DNA of 64,000 nucleotides, taken from Agapetus fuscipes. Its lineage: Eukaryota; Arthropoda; Insecta; Trichoptera; Glossosomatidae. Shown here one piece after another: positions 42,963 through 54,999 of the stretch. The position numbers were made by a program, and so were the translations under genes. The stretch covers positions 20,409,297-20,473,296 of the forward strand of contig OX637338.1 of assembly GCA_951799405.1 (NCBI GenBank), read 5' to 3'. Under the pieces are notes generated by a model, which was not told where the DNA came from, ran no database searches, and saw only the letters and a list, made by a program, of their open reading frames with translations. Each line of letters begins with the position of its first letter. The first letter of the stretch is position 1.

Positions 42963-43742
42963 TCTTATCTAAGCTGCAAAGATATATATCATTTAAGATT
43001 TATATTAAATGCATTCCCACAAGCAGACATGTATAATTTCGCGCTAACACAATCATGCCGCATGTGGACCTACAATATAAAAACCCAATCTCAAATGAAC
43101 ATAAGCCCCGCAACTCTTGCCGTCCTTCCCTGAAACAGGGGTGACATTGGCAAAGTGAACCATTTTTTATAGTATGGGTGGTCAGCCGCATACCAACCTA
43201 TAAGTCAAGGAACATACATCACAAATTACATTTTTTAAATCAATAAATAATAATATAAACATGGACATTAAAAAAAAACTAAATCATAAAGCCAATTTCA
43301 CCTTAATAAACCCTAGCCACCAACATTACAGATCAACCGCCATTTCTTTCTATCCTTACATACTTCTTTCATTTCCTCCAGAGTCATAACCTTCTTCATA
43401 CAAGCTCTTCTTTTATTTTGACTCTGGATATTCCATTCATTCGCAATTTCGGATATTTGGTCCATCCATACCTTTCTCGGTCTTCCTATACCACGACATC
43501 CATCTACATATTCTACCAACATATACTTTTTTCGTCAGTCTTTTCTCATTCATTCTCTCCATATGCCCAAACCATCTTAACAAACTTCTTTTAATCTTCA
43601 CTTTCACACTTTCTCTTGCACCACATTCTTCTCTTACAAAATCATTCCTCACCCTGTCACTCCGTTTTTTCCCAATCATACTTCTTAAAAAGTCTATTTC
43701 AACAGTATGGACTTTACTAATTTCACTTTCATTAGCTAACAA
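42963..43742 (-). pseudogene. RTE-A, 5'-truncated copy with frameshift
   Basis: From the left it has the 3M module (42963-43205), the RTE-A 3' UTR remainder, then the last ~135 codons of the ORF (43742 down to 43313), beginning at SEISKVHTVE. A small insertion near 43510 shifts the frame between KKVYVGRI and the DGCRGIGRPRKVW motif. It is diverged from the intact RTE-A, so it is older than the 13-16 kb copy. Confidence 0.88.
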
Positions 43743-44034
43743 TAAAAAAAAATGTCCTTCCCTAGCAACCCGGCTGTGTCACATATTTTCGTCTCCATTG
43801 TGTTCCTTCAAGAAAGTGCAGTACGTTGGATGCATCACAGGTGTAAAGTACACACCTCTGCAGGAGTGCTGGGCCTTCACATCCCCTCCTGGGGCTGTTC
43901 CTGCCAAGTGTCGGGGGCGTGTGCCCTGCGCCCCCTCCACCTACGCCCCCCAGGGTGCCTCCTTCCCGCCCAAACATCACCACACACGCCAGACTGCAAC
44001 CGCGTCCAAGTTGGTAGTGTTAATCTATAATCTA
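43743..44034. other. CG-rich unique block
   Basis: Frames on both strands at 43752-44037 are open but unrecognised. The C-rich composition can account for them. Confidence 0.35.
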
Positions 44035-44272
44035 TAATCTAAGTTGCAAGGATATATTCATTCAAAGCTCTCAGATGTATGCCCACAAACAAACACGTGT
44101 AGTTCGCGCTTACAAATGCTGATTGTGTACTTACAAATAAAATCCAAACCTCAAATGAACATAAGCCCTGCAACTCCTGCCAACATTCCCTGAAACAGGG
44201 GTGACATTGGCAAAGTGAACCATTTTTTACAGTATGGGTGGTCAGCCTCATACCAACCTATAAGTCAAGTAT
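44035..44272 (-). repeat. 3M module copy
   Basis: It is complete, tail to 5' edge (CCTATAAGTCAAG at 44260-44272), and very close to the copy at 211-475. Confidence 0.85.
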
Positions 44273-45139
44273 GGGAGAGAGCGAATTTCAATTCCGAAAC
44301 GCTTTATGTTCTAGGCGCTGTCGTGGAGAACCTATGTATTTTCACAAGAATGGTGCTCAGCCTTACATCAACTCACTTCAATTAAAGTGCTGATTTCCCC
44401 AGTATTCTTAAGGCTGCCGATGTAAAAATACACTAAGTACCATTGCGATCAAACTGAGAATAAGAGGAAAACGTACATGTAAATTTTTCATCAGATTTTG
44501 TACGAAAAGCAGAGTAGGTACGATACCAACTCGGCATGAATATTTCTTAAGTATATCTTTCCCCCTTTCTCTCAGTTTTATCACAATCGGGCACTTGGTG
44601 CCTTTTTTTAATCAAGTATTAAATTATGTAAGACTGGATAAGAAGAAATGCATCACATGACATAAAAAATATGTTTTTCGTAGAAATAAAAACCTAAGCC
44701 TCTGAAATATCACGACAGATAAGATGAAAATTTCATCATAAATATTTACAGTCTGAAAATGAGAGATGTATAAAAAAATGTTATGAAAACAAGATAATCA
44801 TTTCATCCGCAGTAGTAAACATGAAGCGAACAATTAAATTTTTAATTAAACTTATGATTAATTTTTGTTAAGATATTTACACAAAAGATCATCTATGGAT
44901 ATAATATTTCCGCAGCATCTTTCTCTATCTCACCTGTTGGTCGTGTGTGCGTGTATCTATAATTTACTATTAGTTATCTTTGCAATTTTTCTTGGCCATT
45001 ATTTAATTGACTACACACACATTATTTGATTAGCTCTAAACTGGTTGGGGCAGTTGAGAGAGCCGCGCTCCCAGCAAGTACTATCAGGTGACGTCACTAG
45101 CTGGTAGCGTATTGGAAAGTGGAATATCATTTCTAAAAT
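44273..45139. other. mostly unique; degenerate S1 near 44320-44420
   Basis: GTGCTCAGCCTTACATCAAC and AAGTGCTGATTTCCCC weakly resemble the S1 body. A perfect TGACGTCA lies at 45089-45096. Otherwise nothing was recognised. Confidence 0.35.
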
Positions 45140-45390
45140 AATCTATAATCTAAGTTGCAGAGATATACATATTGACATTTAAGGCTCTCAAATGCATGCC
45201 CACAAAGAAACACGTGTAGATCGCGCTTACAAATGCTAAATGTGTACTTACAAATTAAATCCAAACCTCAAATGAACATAAGCCCTACAACTTTTGGCGA
45301 CCTTTCCTGACACAGGGGTGACATTGGCAAATTGAAACATTTTTACAGTATGGGTGGTCAGCCTCGTACCAACCTATAAGTCAAGGAATC
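45140..45390 (-). repeat. 3M module copy
   Basis: It runs from ATAATCTATAATCTAAG to CCTATAAGTCAAGGAAT. The core hairpin reads CCTGACACAGGGG. Confidence 0.85.
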
Positions 45391-45416
45391 AACGCACAAT
45401 TTAAACGCACGAAAAA

Positions 45417-45707
45417 GCGGCCGTCCATAAATTACGTCATCGATTTTGGCTGATTTTCGACCCCCCCTCCCCCTTACAATCTTCCTATAGTCATTATCTA
45501 ATGACCCCCCCCCTCTTGCTGTAATAATGGATGAGCTTAATAATTAGTGATATTATATTACTTACATAATATTTTGTATACTTTGTAGAAATTTACAAGA
45601 ACGACGTCACTTTTGGTACTCGTACATCATTTGCCATCATCCGCAGATCAGATCCCCCCCCCCCCTTAATGCGAATGACGTAAAATATGGACAGCCCCAA
45701 AGAAGTA
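45417..45707. mobile_element. TIR MITE with C-rich runs
   Basis: The left end GGCCGTCCATAAATTACGTCA and the right end (reversed) GGCTGTCCATATTTTACGTCA are inverted repeats. Runs of C lie at 45462-45472, 45505-45513 and 45655-45665. No coding potential. The target duplication is not resolved. Confidence 0.65.
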
Positions 45708-45771
45708 AAGACGACATGTGTAGAAAGAAATAAATTGAATTTTAAAAGTAGTAGTGCTTATTAAAACCATT

Positions 45772-48700
45772 CTTCTTCTTCTTCTTGTGCCACTTCTAAC
45801 GAAGATCGGCGATCATCATAGCTATTTTGAGTTTTGATGCTGCGGCTCGAAATAGGGACTTGGTGCTTCTGCCGAACCACTGTCGCAGGTTCTTCAGCCA
45901 CGATGTCCTTCGGCGTCCCTGAGATCTTCTCCCCTCAATCTTACCCTGAATGATAAGATGAAGGAGACGGTACTTCTCATTTCTCATAATGTGACCGAAG
46001 TACATTAGCTTTCTCTGCTTAATGGTAGGCAGGAGCTCCTTTGTAGTGCGCATTCGTTGAAGGACTTCTTCATTGGTGACTCGATCACGCCAAGAGATCC
46101 GAAGCATTTTTCGGTATAAACACATCTCGAATGCTTCAATACGTCTCTCCAGTGCCTGCGTGAGAGTCCATCCCTCCATACCATACAGAGCGATTGGGAA
46201 AACGTAGCACCTCACTATGCGCTTCCGGAGTTCAAGGCTTAAATTTCGGCACAACAGTAATTTGCTCATTTTAGCGAAGACATTTCGGGCTTGCTCTAGT
46301 CTGCTTCTGACTTCTTGACACATGTCCCACTTTTCGTTGACCACACATCCCAGGTACCTGTAACTAGTGCATCTTTCAATGCTTTCGCCATCTAGTTCTA
46401 CATGTACGGAGGCGTTTGTGTTTCTGCTGATAACCATGACCTTGGTCTTCTTAAAGTTAATGTTAATGCCAACTTCTTTGCTAGCGACATTTATTCTGGT
46501 CAACAATGTTTGCAGATCCGCCTGAGTGTCAGCGAGTAGGACTGTGTCATCGGCATACCGCAGGTTGTTTACCAGCTGCCCGTTGACAACAATGCCTTCC
46601 CTAGCCTCATGAAGTGCTTGCGCCATGATCCTTTCTGAATATAGGTTAAAAAGTGTTGGTGACAGTACGCATCCCTGTCTAACTCCTCTTCTGATGGGTA
46701 TTTGTCTGGTCTCTGAACTCTCTACAAGCACTGAAGCAGTTTGCTGCCAATATATATTAGCAATAATGCGAGTGTTTTTATCGTCTATCCCAATGTCTTT
46801 CAGTATACTGATCAGCTTGTCGTGTCTCACTCTGTCAAAGGCCTTTTCGTAGTCAATAAAGCAAACATAAACATCTTTATTCATATCGAGACAACGTTGC
46901 ACTAAAACCTGTAATCCAAACAGAGCATCTCGTGTGCCAAAGCCGTTCCTAAAACCAAACTGTTCGGCTGATAACTGTTGGTCACACTGTTGGTATATTC
47001 TCTTTAGTATAATTTTCAGGAAAGATTTCATCACATGACTCATTAAGCTTATTGTTCGATGTTCTTCACATTTTTTAGCATTAATATTCTTTGGTATAGT
47101 GATGAAGTAGGATTTTAACCAATCCTCTGGCAGATTACCACTTTCATACACTTTGTTGAATAGCAATGTAATCTTTTTGAGTGCATTTCCTTCCATTAAC
47201 TTCAGAATCTCCCCGTGGATGTTGTCTGGACCGGGTGATTTCCCATTTTTTATTTGCTTGATAGCATACTCAACCTCATCTTGTAGGATCTGGGAGCCGT
47301 CCATTGCTATTTCAACACCATGTCTCTCGTTACGTGTATCCATATATAGCTCTTCAACATATGTCTCCCATAGCACCTTTTTTTCATCTATGGTCACTGC
47401 TAAATTACCATTGTTATGCATTAGCTGTGTAAGGGGTCTTCCTCTACCCTGTTTTATTGATTCCTTGATCCTTTTATGGAGATTGAAGGTGTCGTGCCTG
47501 TTATCAAGGTCTTCCATTTCAGTGCATCGCTCCTCTTCCAGCTTTTGTTTTGCTTCTCGGATCTTTTTCTGGATTTCTTTGTGTACTTCCCTATATTTCT
47601 GACGATCCCTTGGTAACCATTTTCTTCTCTCCTCCATTAAGGATAAAATATCATCTGTGATCCATTCTTTGTGTGCTCGTTTTGCAGTCTTCAGATATTT
47701 TTCACTGGTCTTACACATAGTATCCTTTAAGCCATTCCACAATTGTTCCACCTCAGATACCTCAGATAGGTTTTGTATTCCGTTTTCCAGTTCATTTCGC
47801 ACCTTTTCTTTGATGTTTTGTTCCTTGAGTAGTCTTGGGTCTGTTGCAATTTTCTTGACTTTTTTGGGTACTTTTTTCAGTTTTAGTAGAATTTTCCCCA
47901 TTAGTAAACTATGGTCGGATCCAATATCAGCTCCAGGATATGTTTTTACAGACGTGATTGCATTTTTGAATCTTTTATTTATCAGCATGTAGTCAATCTG
48001 GTTGCGTACTATGTGCTCATCTTGATCCCTTGGTGACTTCCAAGTATATAGTCTTCTTGCTGGGAGCTGGTAGAAGGTGTTCATTATCATAAATCCCTCC
48101 TCTTGGCAGAAACGAATCATTCTTTCACCTCTCTCGTTTCTCTCACCCAGGCCCCATGCTCCCATAACATCATTGGGTACTCCTGCTCCTACTTTTGAGT
48201 TAAAATCTCCCATGACAATGGTGACCTCTTCATGCTTAGTCAGCTTTAGTACGCCAGTGACGTCTTCATAAAAAGCCTCAATTTCTTCCTCATTCTTGTC
48301 TGCAGTTGGAGCATAGACTTGGATCACATTTGTATTTACTCCATGGCCCTTCATTTGTAGCATTGCAACTCTGTCTGACTGAGCCACAAAGTTAAGAACT
48401 GTTGAATTCATTTTTTTAGAGACTATGAACCCAACTCCCCGTCTGTGATCAGGCTCACTGTTTCCAGAGAAGTAAATTTCATATTCCGATGTGCTCTCTC
48501 TTCCACTTCCCTTCCACCTCATCTCACTTATGCCTAGCAAATCAATTTCAAGTCGGTGCATTTCCTTCATCGCGCACTCTAGTCTCCCCGCTCCATACAA
48601 GCTCCGAGCATTCCATGTTCCAAAATGTTTGGTTTTAGTTTTACTTAAAACGTTCCCCCCCGGAGATCCGATTGGGGGATTTTTACCTCCGGAATATTTA

Positions 48701-49078
48701 GTTTTAAATAATGCCATATGATGATTTTTTCTGGGGATGATTTGAAAATCCTTTAATCAGGTGGTTTCCCGTGGCCTTCCTGATCCTATGCCGTTGACCA
48801 TCCAGTGGATTGGTTCATCCGTCTTCGGAGACGATTTCTCATCTCCAGGGCAAGAGGGTGCCCTACCAGTTATAACTGGTTGGTTGTTTATACCGACAAC
48901 TATTCGGTTATGGGAAATAAGGAGGGATTGAGGAGCATAAGAGTATGATTGGATAAGGAAAAGGAATTGTGTCCCCCGGTTAGGAGTGGGAGAAACACAA
49001 TAGCTTGCGGAGGCAGGATCGCTATTCCTGAACAGATCTAACCATTACCGGGATCGTAAAGGTGTATCTGCCGCTACC
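45772..49078 (-). mobile_element. full-length RTE-B retrotransposon
   Basis: The element runs from its 5' end at 49078 (CCGCTACC on the plus strand) through a ~360-bp 5' UTR and one intact ORF. Its 3' UTR is only ~24 bp and ends in (TTC)n. It is bounded by a perfect 11-bp target-site duplication TTAAAACCATT (45761-45771 and 49079-49089). A very short 3' UTR with microsatellite tail is typical of RTE elements. The perfect duplication and unbroken ORF point to a recent insertion. Confidence 0.93.
45796..48717 (-). CDS. RTE-B endonuclease/reverse transcriptase
   Basis: This is the 973-residue replication protein of the RTE-B retrotransposon. Residues ~32-285 are an APE-type endonuclease: GTWNARSL 33-40, SEMRW with Glu65, GDFNSKVG 170-177, QIDYML 240-245 and GSDHSLL 266-272. 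Residues ~480-770 are the reverse transcriptase: NGKSPGPDNI 491-500, IDYEKAFD 621-628, GVRQGC 678-683 and the catalytic YADD 721-724. A basic segment in between (~330-430) is coiled and charged. The C-terminus has FGHIMRNEKY and GRRSQGRRRTSW, the RTE counterpart of the RTE-A tail. The protein is intact, with all expected catalytic residues. Its length is normal for the family, and the start is the first Met of the frame. Confidence 0.94.
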   Translation of the reverse strand: MALFKTKYSGGKNPPIGSPGGNVLSKTKTKHFGTWNARSLYGAGRLECAMKEMHRLEIDLLGISEMRWKGSGRESTSEYEIYFSGNSEPDHRRGVGFIVSKKMNSTVLNFVAQSDRVAMLQMKGHGVNTNVIQVYAPTADKNEEEIEAFYEDVTGVLKLTKHEEVTIVMGDFNSKVGAGVPNDVMGAWGLGERNERGERMIRFCQEEGFMIMNTFYQLPARRLYTWKSPRDQDEHIVRNQIDYMLINKRFKNAITSVKTYPGADIGSDHSLLMGKILLKLKKVPKKVKKIATDPRLLKEQNIKEKVRNELENGIQNLSEVSEVEQLWNGLKDTMCKTSEKYLKTAKRAHKEWITDDILSLMEERRKWLPRDRQKYREVHKEIQKKIREAKQKLEEERCTEMEDLDNRHDTFNLHKRIKESIKQGRGRPLTQLMHNNGNLAVTIDEKKVLWETYVEELYMDTRNERHGVEIAMDGSQILQDEVEYAIKQIKNGKSPGPDNIHGEILKLMEGNALKKITLLFNKVYESGNLPEDWLKSYFITIPKNINAKKCEEHRTISLMSHVMKSFLKIILKRIYQQCDQQLSAEQFGFRNGFGTRDALFGLQVLVQRCLDMNKDVYVCFIDYEKAFDRVRHDKLISILKDIGIDDKNTRIIANIYWQQTASVLVESSETRQIPIRRGVRQGCVLSPTLFNLYSERIMAQALHEAREGIVVNGQLVNNLRYADDTVLLADTQADLQTLLTRINVASKEVGININFKKTKVMVISRNTNASVHVELDGESIERCTSYRYLGCVVNEKWDMCQEVRSRLEQARNVFAKMSKLLLCRNLSLELRKRIVRCYVFPIALYGMEGWTLTQALERRIEAFEMCLYRKMLRISWRDRVTNEEVLQRMRTTKELLPTIKQRKLMYFGHIMRNEKYRLLHLIIQGKIEGRRSQGRRRTSWLKNLRQWFGRSTKSLFRAAASKLKIAMMIADLR

Positions 49079-49089
49079 TTAAAACCATT

Positions 49090-49321
49090 GGACGAATAAA
49101 AAGTTTATCTGGACATTTCAAACGAATAAAAAAGTCTTGAATTGCACAGTAACCTTCCACACTTTACTTTTATACCTCACTATTTCATCTGTTTGACGTT
49201 GCTTATTTGAGAGAAGAGTGAAACTAAGAAATGGATGCCACACCGTTTCAGAGAAAGACGGCAGGAGCTGCGAGGTTTATGTTCATGTCTAAAAAAAAAC
49301 GTATGTACGTACAAAATATAT
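49090..49321. other. unique DNA, possible 3M scrap
   Basis: Near 49235-49290 CCGTTTCAGAGAAAGACGGC and GGAGCTGCGAGGTTTATG recall the 3M core, strongly diverged. Confidence 0.35.
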
Positions 49322-49650
49322 CTGGATCGGTCCGTAATTCAGTGGCAATACTTCGGACTCGTAAATGGAAGGTTGTGGATTCGGATCCCGGCGGAGCACA
49401 AAAAATATACCATTTATATTTCCAAATATGCTCTTTGCTGGGTTGAAAAAAATCATAAAGTCTTTACCGAAGACCGGTCACTAAAGGTCCATCCAGCCTT
49501 ACAGCAACTGGGTCTTGCTCGAGTATTGGCGCTTTGTAGCGACGACCAAGCTTGTACACCTCTGCAGCACTACAACAAGTGTCATAGACCCCTAGAGTAT
49601 CTAGAATCTAGGGAGTCTCCCGCAGACTTTCTTAAAAAAAAAATCAACAA
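49322..49650 (+). repeat. S2 SINE with poly(A)-ended tail, no 5S head
   Basis: It starts GGATCGGTCCGTAATTCAGT and has a B box GGATTCGGATCCC. It carries the tail CACTACAACAAGTGTC to GGGAGTCTCCCGC and a run of A. It is the same subtype as 34423 without the 5S part. Confidence 0.82.
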
Positions 49651-51419
49651 TCCTCTCACCAGCTTAGATGACTTACTCAGCAATCCGATGTGGGTTTAGG
49701 GAGCTCTTGAAGAAGAAAAGGGCACTTACCTGAAAGGACAAAAATAATATTTCTTAATAAAATATACGCATAATAATTGTGTGAGTAAATACATTTTAGT
49801 GAATCGAGCCCGAGATCCTTCATTTATCAGCCCGGGGCGGAATTCATTTGCCGATAGGGATCTCAGTTGTAGCGAGCGCGGGGTGGTGGGGTGGGGGGGT
49901 GGGAGGGGGTGCTGCAGATAAGGCGGCGCTTATCAGACCGTCTGGGGGTGCGAGGGGAGGGGCGGGGGGAGGGGCGGGGGTGATAGATGGAGACAGAGAG
50001 AGAGATAAGGCGAGGGGGACGGACTGCACAGAGTAACAGCGATGTTGCTTTATGAACACCTAGAAAACATAATTAGATAAAATTAAAAAATAAGATTACT
50101 TTTTCATAAAGCAAAATTAGTACTGTTCAATAAATTTTCGTTGTACTGATTTTTATTATTTCGTACAAATTATTCATTATTAGGTTTTAATGATAACTAA
50201 AAAAAAATTGAGTAAGATTTCTAAAAAAAAATAGATTAAGGAATTTTCTACGTGAATTTGAAATATGATGTACAATACTGTTTCTTTTTTGTCTTCCATT
50301 AATAAGTTGTATGAGATGGAAGCTTACTGTATGTGAACCACCTAAACCTAAAAAGCAATAATAAATTTATCTAAATCGTAAGGTACTTATTTACAAAAAC
50401 GCGTTAACTTTAAAAACAGCGAATATTTATACTTGATCTGAAAAAAAATTAAAACATACATTAATTGATCAGACTTGTAAGATTTATAACCCTTTATATC
50501 CTAAAAAAATAAATAATAACTTTGTACTAAGTATTTTAGATTTTTTAAACAAACGTGTTGCATTTTGTAAACAAAAACATTATGAAAGTATGAACCAATA
50601 ATTCCAAGTACATTTCCACGTTTGGTCCCCGAGTCTGCCCTGTGTTTCGCCAGGAGGGGGTGGGGGGCAGATCGAAAGCGTTTTTCGTGCGATAGTGCTC
50701 CCCCCATCCCCCGCTAGCGCCCTTATCGCGCTCTCCGGGCTGCAGCAGCGCTTATCGCCCCCTGATTGATGAGCCCTGATAAGCGCGCCTCCCCCCTCCC
50801 CTGTACAGCGGGCAGGGCTGCCCCCCCACCCCTATACTGGGGACAGGGCTGCCACACAGGCAGAAAAATAATATGAGAGGAAAGCTGAGACAATGAGTGC
50901 ACAAAGCTAAAGCAAGTACATAATGTTAGGAACAACATTACACAATCAAAATATTAAAGGTAAATATATAGGTATTCTTAGACCGCAAAAACATATAGAG
51001 AGTTAACATGAAACATATGCAAAGATAACATCGATATAAATAATATTATTTAGATCAATGCATTTAGGGCATACATGATGTGGGTCGGATATGTCCGCTA
51101 ATGCTCCATCTATATATTTTATTTAGATCAATGAAAGATAACAAAGTATGGATACGGGATAAAATATTTTTGTCTTGTAGACATGTTCAGATAAAATTGT
51201 TGTGATCGTGGATATTCAAGAGAAGGGGATACTCGATAGGGGTGAGAAATAAAAATTATTACAAAGAGATCTCCAAGCATAGGACGAAGTAGAAATAATT
51301 TGATGTGTAGGAGCTCTGGCCATCCCTAGTGAAAAGACATATATAAATTATCGTGATACATAATATTAGTGAAAATCACAGACAAAAATTATATAGTGTT
51401 TTTCACGTAACGAAAATTG
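49651..51419. other. unique DNA with two CG-rich islands
   Basis: The islands at 49830-50035 and 50630-50870 include long G- or C-runs (49870-49985; 50817-50830). They also hold clustered GATAAG/CTTATC words (49917, 49930, 50004, 50726, 50752, 50777). The rest is AT-rich. No gene could be supported. Confidence 0.4.
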
Positions 51420-51745
51420 AAATTAAGCTGCACATGTAGTGCAATTTATGAAATGTTTCGGTGGAAACATTGTAGAACTGCATGTAAAATATATTTAAAT
51501 ATGAAAAAAAACACTGTATAAAAGTGTTTTTTTATGTTTAAAATTTTTTAGGTTCCACTCGCCACGTGCGACTCTTTCGGGAAAAACGCGTCAAGAAGTT
51601 GCACTATATGTGTAGCTTAGTAACGTAGCGTAGCGTATAGTGCAATTATTTACTGTGACAGAGAGTGTGTGGAACGTATTTACTTTCACAGGTAAGGGGC
51701 CGGCCATAAGCCAATCTTTTCTCTTGAAATGGGGACTTCCCAGCA
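51420..51745. repeat. S1 SINE fragments in both orientations
   Basis: A plus-oriented S1 3' end (51550-51630, AAGAAGTTGCACTATATGTG) is followed by a minus-oriented body piece (51680-51740, AGGTAAGGGGCCGGCC). A short reversed tail lies near 51425. It is degenerate. Confidence 0.55.
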
Positions 51746-52312
51746 AAAATAATGTAAGTACATAATTTTCAACTTAAAATAAATGAATAATATTGGGTTT
51801 GTAGGGGTTGTATGACCTTGCCTCACCCCACCCCCTCCGTGCTCAGGACTGTGCGGGGGGAGGGGATGGGATGGTGAGAGTGGGGGGTGGGGCATAAAGA
51901 CAACTCCGCTCCCTTATCAGCAGTTCCTACAGCTGATAACGCCGGCAGTAATAATATAATGTAAAGCTGAGTGCCAGACAACTTTAGGGATAATAATATT
52001 CAATAATCTAACAAGAAAAACATTATAAGGAATGTAGAAGTGTGGAGAAGGATCCAAGGAGGTAAATCAACCAATTTCTGGATCCATCGCATCTTTATCC
52101 ATCGCAGCTGCAAACAAAAGGAAAATCAATAAAATAAATACAATCAACCTTTAAAAGAGAAAGAAGAAGAAGAAGTATGTTTAATCTTATTGGCAAATAC
52201 ACAAGAAGGTTTTTTTTAACTCTTGCTGCCTTTCCCTTAAACAGGGATGATTTTGGCAAAAAAAATATATATTTTTAAAATAAAAAATACCATCATTTTA
52301 AAATAATATTAA
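51746..52312. other. unique DNA with G-rich patch
   Basis: The G-rich patch at 51850-51895 lies next to TTATCAGCAGTTCCTACAGC near 51914. No gene was recognised. Confidence 0.4.
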
Positions 52313-52565
52313 TCCAAAGATTATTTGTGGTGAACGCTTTTTTAGGTGAATCCCACCTCAAGAGCCCCCTGTGAGCTTGGTCGTCGCTATACAAAGCGCC
52401 AATTTTCAAGCAATTACCAGTTGCTCCTGGCTTGATGGACCTTTAGTAAATGAACATGAATTTTTGAACTCGGCAAAGATCTTTTTTTTTGCTCCGCTGG
52501 AAATCGAACCCACGTCCTTCATACGATACGACAATATGACCACGACTTCAGGCTACGGACCTATC
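52313..52565 (-). repeat. S2 SINE, degenerate
   Basis: The CR1-type tail, body and a tRNA-like head are all recognisable but strongly diverged (AATCCAAAGATTATTTGTGG; GCTCCGCTGGAAATCG). Confidence 0.6.
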
Positions 52566-52589
52566 AGTTAAATATATAATACACAAAAA

Positions 52590-52690
52590 GTTTTCAACTC
52601 CTGCCGCCTTTCCTTGACACAGGGGTAACATTAACAAAAGTATTACATTTTCATGGTACTGGTGGTCAGCCTCATACCAAACCAATTACT
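52590..52690 (-). repeat. 3M module, degenerate piece
   Basis: AACTCCTGCCGCCTTTCC and GGTGGTCAGCCTCATACC are module words. The microsatellite half is absent. Confidence 0.55.
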
Positions 52691-53354
52691 GCCTAATAAT
52701 GGGATTTAAAATTAAAATCATCTATTGAAAATATTCAAATTAAAAAATATATGTGCCCGCCATGCGCTTTCTTACTCTCCCGTTCCACAGGATCCGCCAT
52801 TGCTACGTACTCGTACAACCGCCGCGTGTTTTCAAAATTTACAAAATACAACAAAAAAACACCAAATGTGTCAAATAAATTATCAATCATCACCGATCAC
52901 TTATTAATATTTCATTTAAACAGCAATTAATTCTATTTTGACGAAAAAAACACGCTTTCAAACAAAAGTTTTGAATTGCACAGAAAAGTTTGGTCCTGCT
53001 CGCGGTTTAAATTCGCCATGTTGGTATCAGTTCCTGTAATTAGAGATGGCGGCCACCACGTCACGAGGATGCCTCGTGTGATTGGTCTAATTATCATGTA
53101 GGGAAAATCACCTGCTCCTCTGGCCTGAAAAAATATTTTCCCTATTTATTTTATTAAGCCTAACATGTATTTTTTTGAATATAGATAAATTATTGTTTTT
53201 TTTTTCAATCTTTACCATATCTATTTTAATTATTATGAACAGATATTAAATTATTATTACGTAGAAAATTTAATATTAACGAAAAATCGTTTTTTACGAT
53301 ACATTCAAAATACCTTATATGGTCATTGCAGACCATTCTTAATTTTTTTTTCTG
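52691..53354. other. unique DNA
   Basis: It contains a short CG-richer block (52980-53120). Nothing was assigned. Confidence 0.4.
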
Positions 53355-53530
53355 TAATCCAAGTTGCAAATATATATTAAAACTTCAGATTCCAGAAGCA
53401 AACAAGTGTCGTTTCACGCTTACACATGCTGCATGTGTAAGTTATACTAGTAGGAAGAAAATAAAACATATTTAGCCCAAACATTGAAAATGTTGCCGCC
53501 TCTCACAGGAAAAGGGGTGGCAAAAAAACA
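53355..53530 (-). repeat. 3M module, degenerate copy
   Basis: AATCCAAGTTGCAAATATAT at one end and GCCGCCTCTCACAGGAAAAG in the core are diverged module text. Confidence 0.5.
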
Positions 53531-54999
53531 TTTCGCAATAAATACAGTTAAATCAATATATTATTCGGGGTAATAATTGATGTATCGATGAAATAAGGAA
53601 TGAAGTGAAATCTTTGAAGCTCACAGCGATAGATATGAATATCTGAGGTGGATGTTATTAATTTCTTAACTGTAAATTAGCGGTAAAAGAATTAGGTTAA
53701 GTTGGTGATTTTTACAAATAGCAATTATTAATAGGAAACGCCGAGTAGGAGAGTACAGCACGAGCAGTTCCCATACTTAATTACCGGTCGTATCAAAATG
53801 AAATAATCCGAGCAGAGTCACGAGCTGCACTCGTGTAATTAAAAGTGAGCTGGTGAAGTTATCTATCAGCGCGAATATTGATGATGATGATGTTAGTGGG
53901 GAGGCCTGTGTCCAGGTGGGGTGCTGGGGGGGGGGGGAGGGGGAGGCGATCACATTCCACGACTTCTCTAGGGTCCAACTCATTTCTACAAATAACACCA
54001 GTGGCGCACAACATGCTTATTTCTTATTATTTCTAGCTCTTTATTTCTTAGTTTTTTTTGAGGCGACAGTTTCCCGTGAGTGCCTCGTATGGTGCATATA
54101 TGTACTTATTGTACGGATATCCTTTTTTACCCGAAAGCTAGAAAGTAACTAAAGATTCAGAGCGCAGCGCTTGTAAGATCTGCTTGTTTACCTGCATCTA
54201 GTTGCCTTGGTATTTCAAATAAATCATAAAATACCTGTATTTATTAAAAAAAAAAAAAAACAGCAAAATAAGAGACATTTTTACAGCTCAACCATTAAGA
54301 AGTATCCATTTAATTCCACTTCTTTTTCCTTTTCAAATGAAGTTTATTTCTTTACAAATACACCATTTCTTTACCAACTTGTTTCATCAACATATAATTC
54401 AGTTTTTATTCGCGATTTAAATGGTGTTGGTGGTCCTCCCATGCGGAGGCAGTTTCAGCATAGTTGTGTGGTTGGGGTCAGGTGTGTGTGTCTGTGTGTG
54501 TGTAGTGTGTGTGTAGTGTGCAGGGAGAGCCTCCCAATAACGTGAAGCATCACGCAGCCTGATAACACCGAAACCTCACAAACAAATATCACGAGGAGAG
54601 CTGAGATGGGATCTTGGCAGGGCGGGGCCGGCGCACGTAAATCACCAAAACTGATGGCAGACTTATTTATTTAATACATATCACTCCGCGGTATCACGGC
54701 ATCGCACGCAGCCAGGTGAGGAGGAGAGGAGGGGAGGAGGGACAGCAGCAGAGGGGAGAGGAGCATGTAAGCCAGTGGACGAAGGAGTGATTGGCCAACT
54801 AGACATGTGGAGAAAACGGCCTACCTCTGTAAAAGAGAAAGAGATCGGCGTGGTTGTAAACTATTGGAATCAGCACAACTGAGTCAAGCCATTACTGAAT
54901 GATATTAACAGAAATAACTGTTATGAACTGCTATCTGTGAATATTCACAGAAAGGGGTGAATCATCTGATCAGATTTGATAAAACAAAGATTTTATCTA
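53531..54999. other. unique DNA with G- and TG-rich runs
   Basis: A G-run at 53926-53942, a TG-rich run at 54479-54520 and a purine-rich run at 54715-54765 break otherwise unremarkable DNA. No gene was recognised. Confidence 0.4.
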
